A stretch of 64,000 bases of DNA from Doryteuthis pealeii (taxonomy: Eukaryota > Mollusca > Cephalopoda > Myopsida > Loliginidae): NCBI GenBank assembly GCA_023376005.1, contig CM042176.1:10838637-10902636 (forward strand), written 5' to 3'. The notes beneath the pieces are model-generated. The model saw only the letters and a program-made list of their open reading frames with translations, ran no database searches and had not been told where the DNA came from. The position numbers and the translations under genes are program-made. Each line of letters opens with the position of its first letter. Within the stretch, counting starts at the first letter, position 1. Shown here piece by piece: positions 63,370 through 64,000 of the stretch.

Positions 63370-64000
63370 CTAGCAAATATATGCACCCTCCGGGTGCAAG
63401 TATTTAAGTTTTAATATAATAATATATCGTATTAAATTAGAAAGGCTAATGAAACTGAATAAGAATTCAGATAAAAAGATTTGGAACAGAGGGGGTATGA
63501 TTGAAAAATAGAACAACTGTGAAACGAACTCTTCCATCATCTTCCATTACTCCCGTTTTTCATTGGTAAATTTTCCTAATTTAACTATTTAGTTAAAATT
63601 GGAAGTAAAGGATAATATTACAGTTATTTCTTCTTATTAATCGATTTCATTTAAGATTTATCCCCGAGATTTTTTCTCATATTCATTAAGATAAAACCAA
63701 ACAATTAGAAATCAATAATACTAAGCACATATTTATTAAAATCAAATTTTAAAGATCAATATGCAAATTAGCCTTTCCATTCACACTGTAAACCGCTATT
63801 TTGTTGTATATATAAATATAATTACCTGTTATTAGTATCGAGATATGGTCAATAGTATTAATGATGTATAACAATTTTATTAATAATAGAAGTTTAAATA
63901 AAAATAAAATCATGGAGAATGTGATGTAAATAACTAAGGAAATTGTGGCTTGAGTAGTAATATAGTTTCGGTTACAGACAGAAAAACACACAATCTCCAT
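63370..64000 (-). mobile_element. Helitron-like element, cut by window end
   Basis: CTAG at 63370-63373, ATGCACCCTCCGGGTGCAAG hairpin and the body of the 55239-55854 family, reaching GTTTCGGTTACAGACAG near the 5' end. The TC terminus lies outside the window. Confidence 0.78.

Overview
The window looks like non-coding, repeat-packed DNA from a mollusc, most likely a coleoid cephalopod (octopus-type). The reasons are long (TA)n/(TG)n/(GA)n arrays, abundant tRNA-derived SINEs with a Lys-type head, a 5S-rRNA-derived SINE, many copies of one RLE-type non-LTR retrotransposon, Helitron-like elements and Penelope-like inverted repeats. The species assignment is inference. I found no convincing host protein-coding exon. 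Nearly all long open frames are translations of microsatellites (Tyr/Ile, Ser/Leu/Phe, Lys/Glu runs). The only frames with recognisable protein motifs are decayed reverse transcriptase and endonuclease pieces.

Layout. 0.5-5 kb: microsatellites, a tRNA-SINE, a Helitron 3' half, RLE-LINE 3' fragments, two foldback elements carrying hammerhead-like motifs, a SINE-derived tandem array and a 5S-derived SINE. 5-6.6 kb: a second LINE (minus strand), split by an internal 29-bp minisatellite and by a 459-bp insert with a clean 5-bp target duplication. 7-14 kb: a second hairpin-ended family and a 100-N gap flanked by what looks like a false assembly duplication. 14-18 kb: a hAT-like MITE, an inverted minisatellite and a foldback element with a telomere-like core. 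17.8-23.4 kb: a tandem repeat family mixed with tRNA-like heads, MITEs and SINEs. 23.8-30 kb: nested mobile elements, a canonical hammerhead motif and two Helitrons, one of about 2.1 kb with internally tandem GC-rich modules. 31-42 kb: lower-quality sequence with many apparent indels, holding a satellite of about 175 bp, SINEs and a 1-kb pyrimidine tract. 43.8-50.4 kb: a Helitron with a nested SINE, chimeric SINEs, a GC-rich retroposon with a 15-bp TSD, and the best-preserved RLE LINE (RT with YMDD, zinc knuckle, endonuclease). 50.4-52 kb: GATA/GGAA arrays. 52.4-58 kb: Penelope-like foldbacks with hammerhead-like motifs and a second telomere-core foldback. 58-64 kb: Helitrons, a satellite of about 163 bp, CT/CTTT tracts, SINEs and a second TSD-flanked GC-rich retroposon.

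There is no operon or pathway here; the story is how mobile elements nest and decay. The most interesting signals are (1) hammerhead-ribozyme motifs at six loci, three with a fully canonical core and several sharing one extra nucleotide at the same core position; (2) telomere-like hexamer arrays in the centre of three foldback MITEs, one with a perfect 8-bp TSD; (3) a retroposon of about 290 bp with long TSDs but no visible RNA polymerase III promoter, which also appears as tandem modules inside a Helitron.
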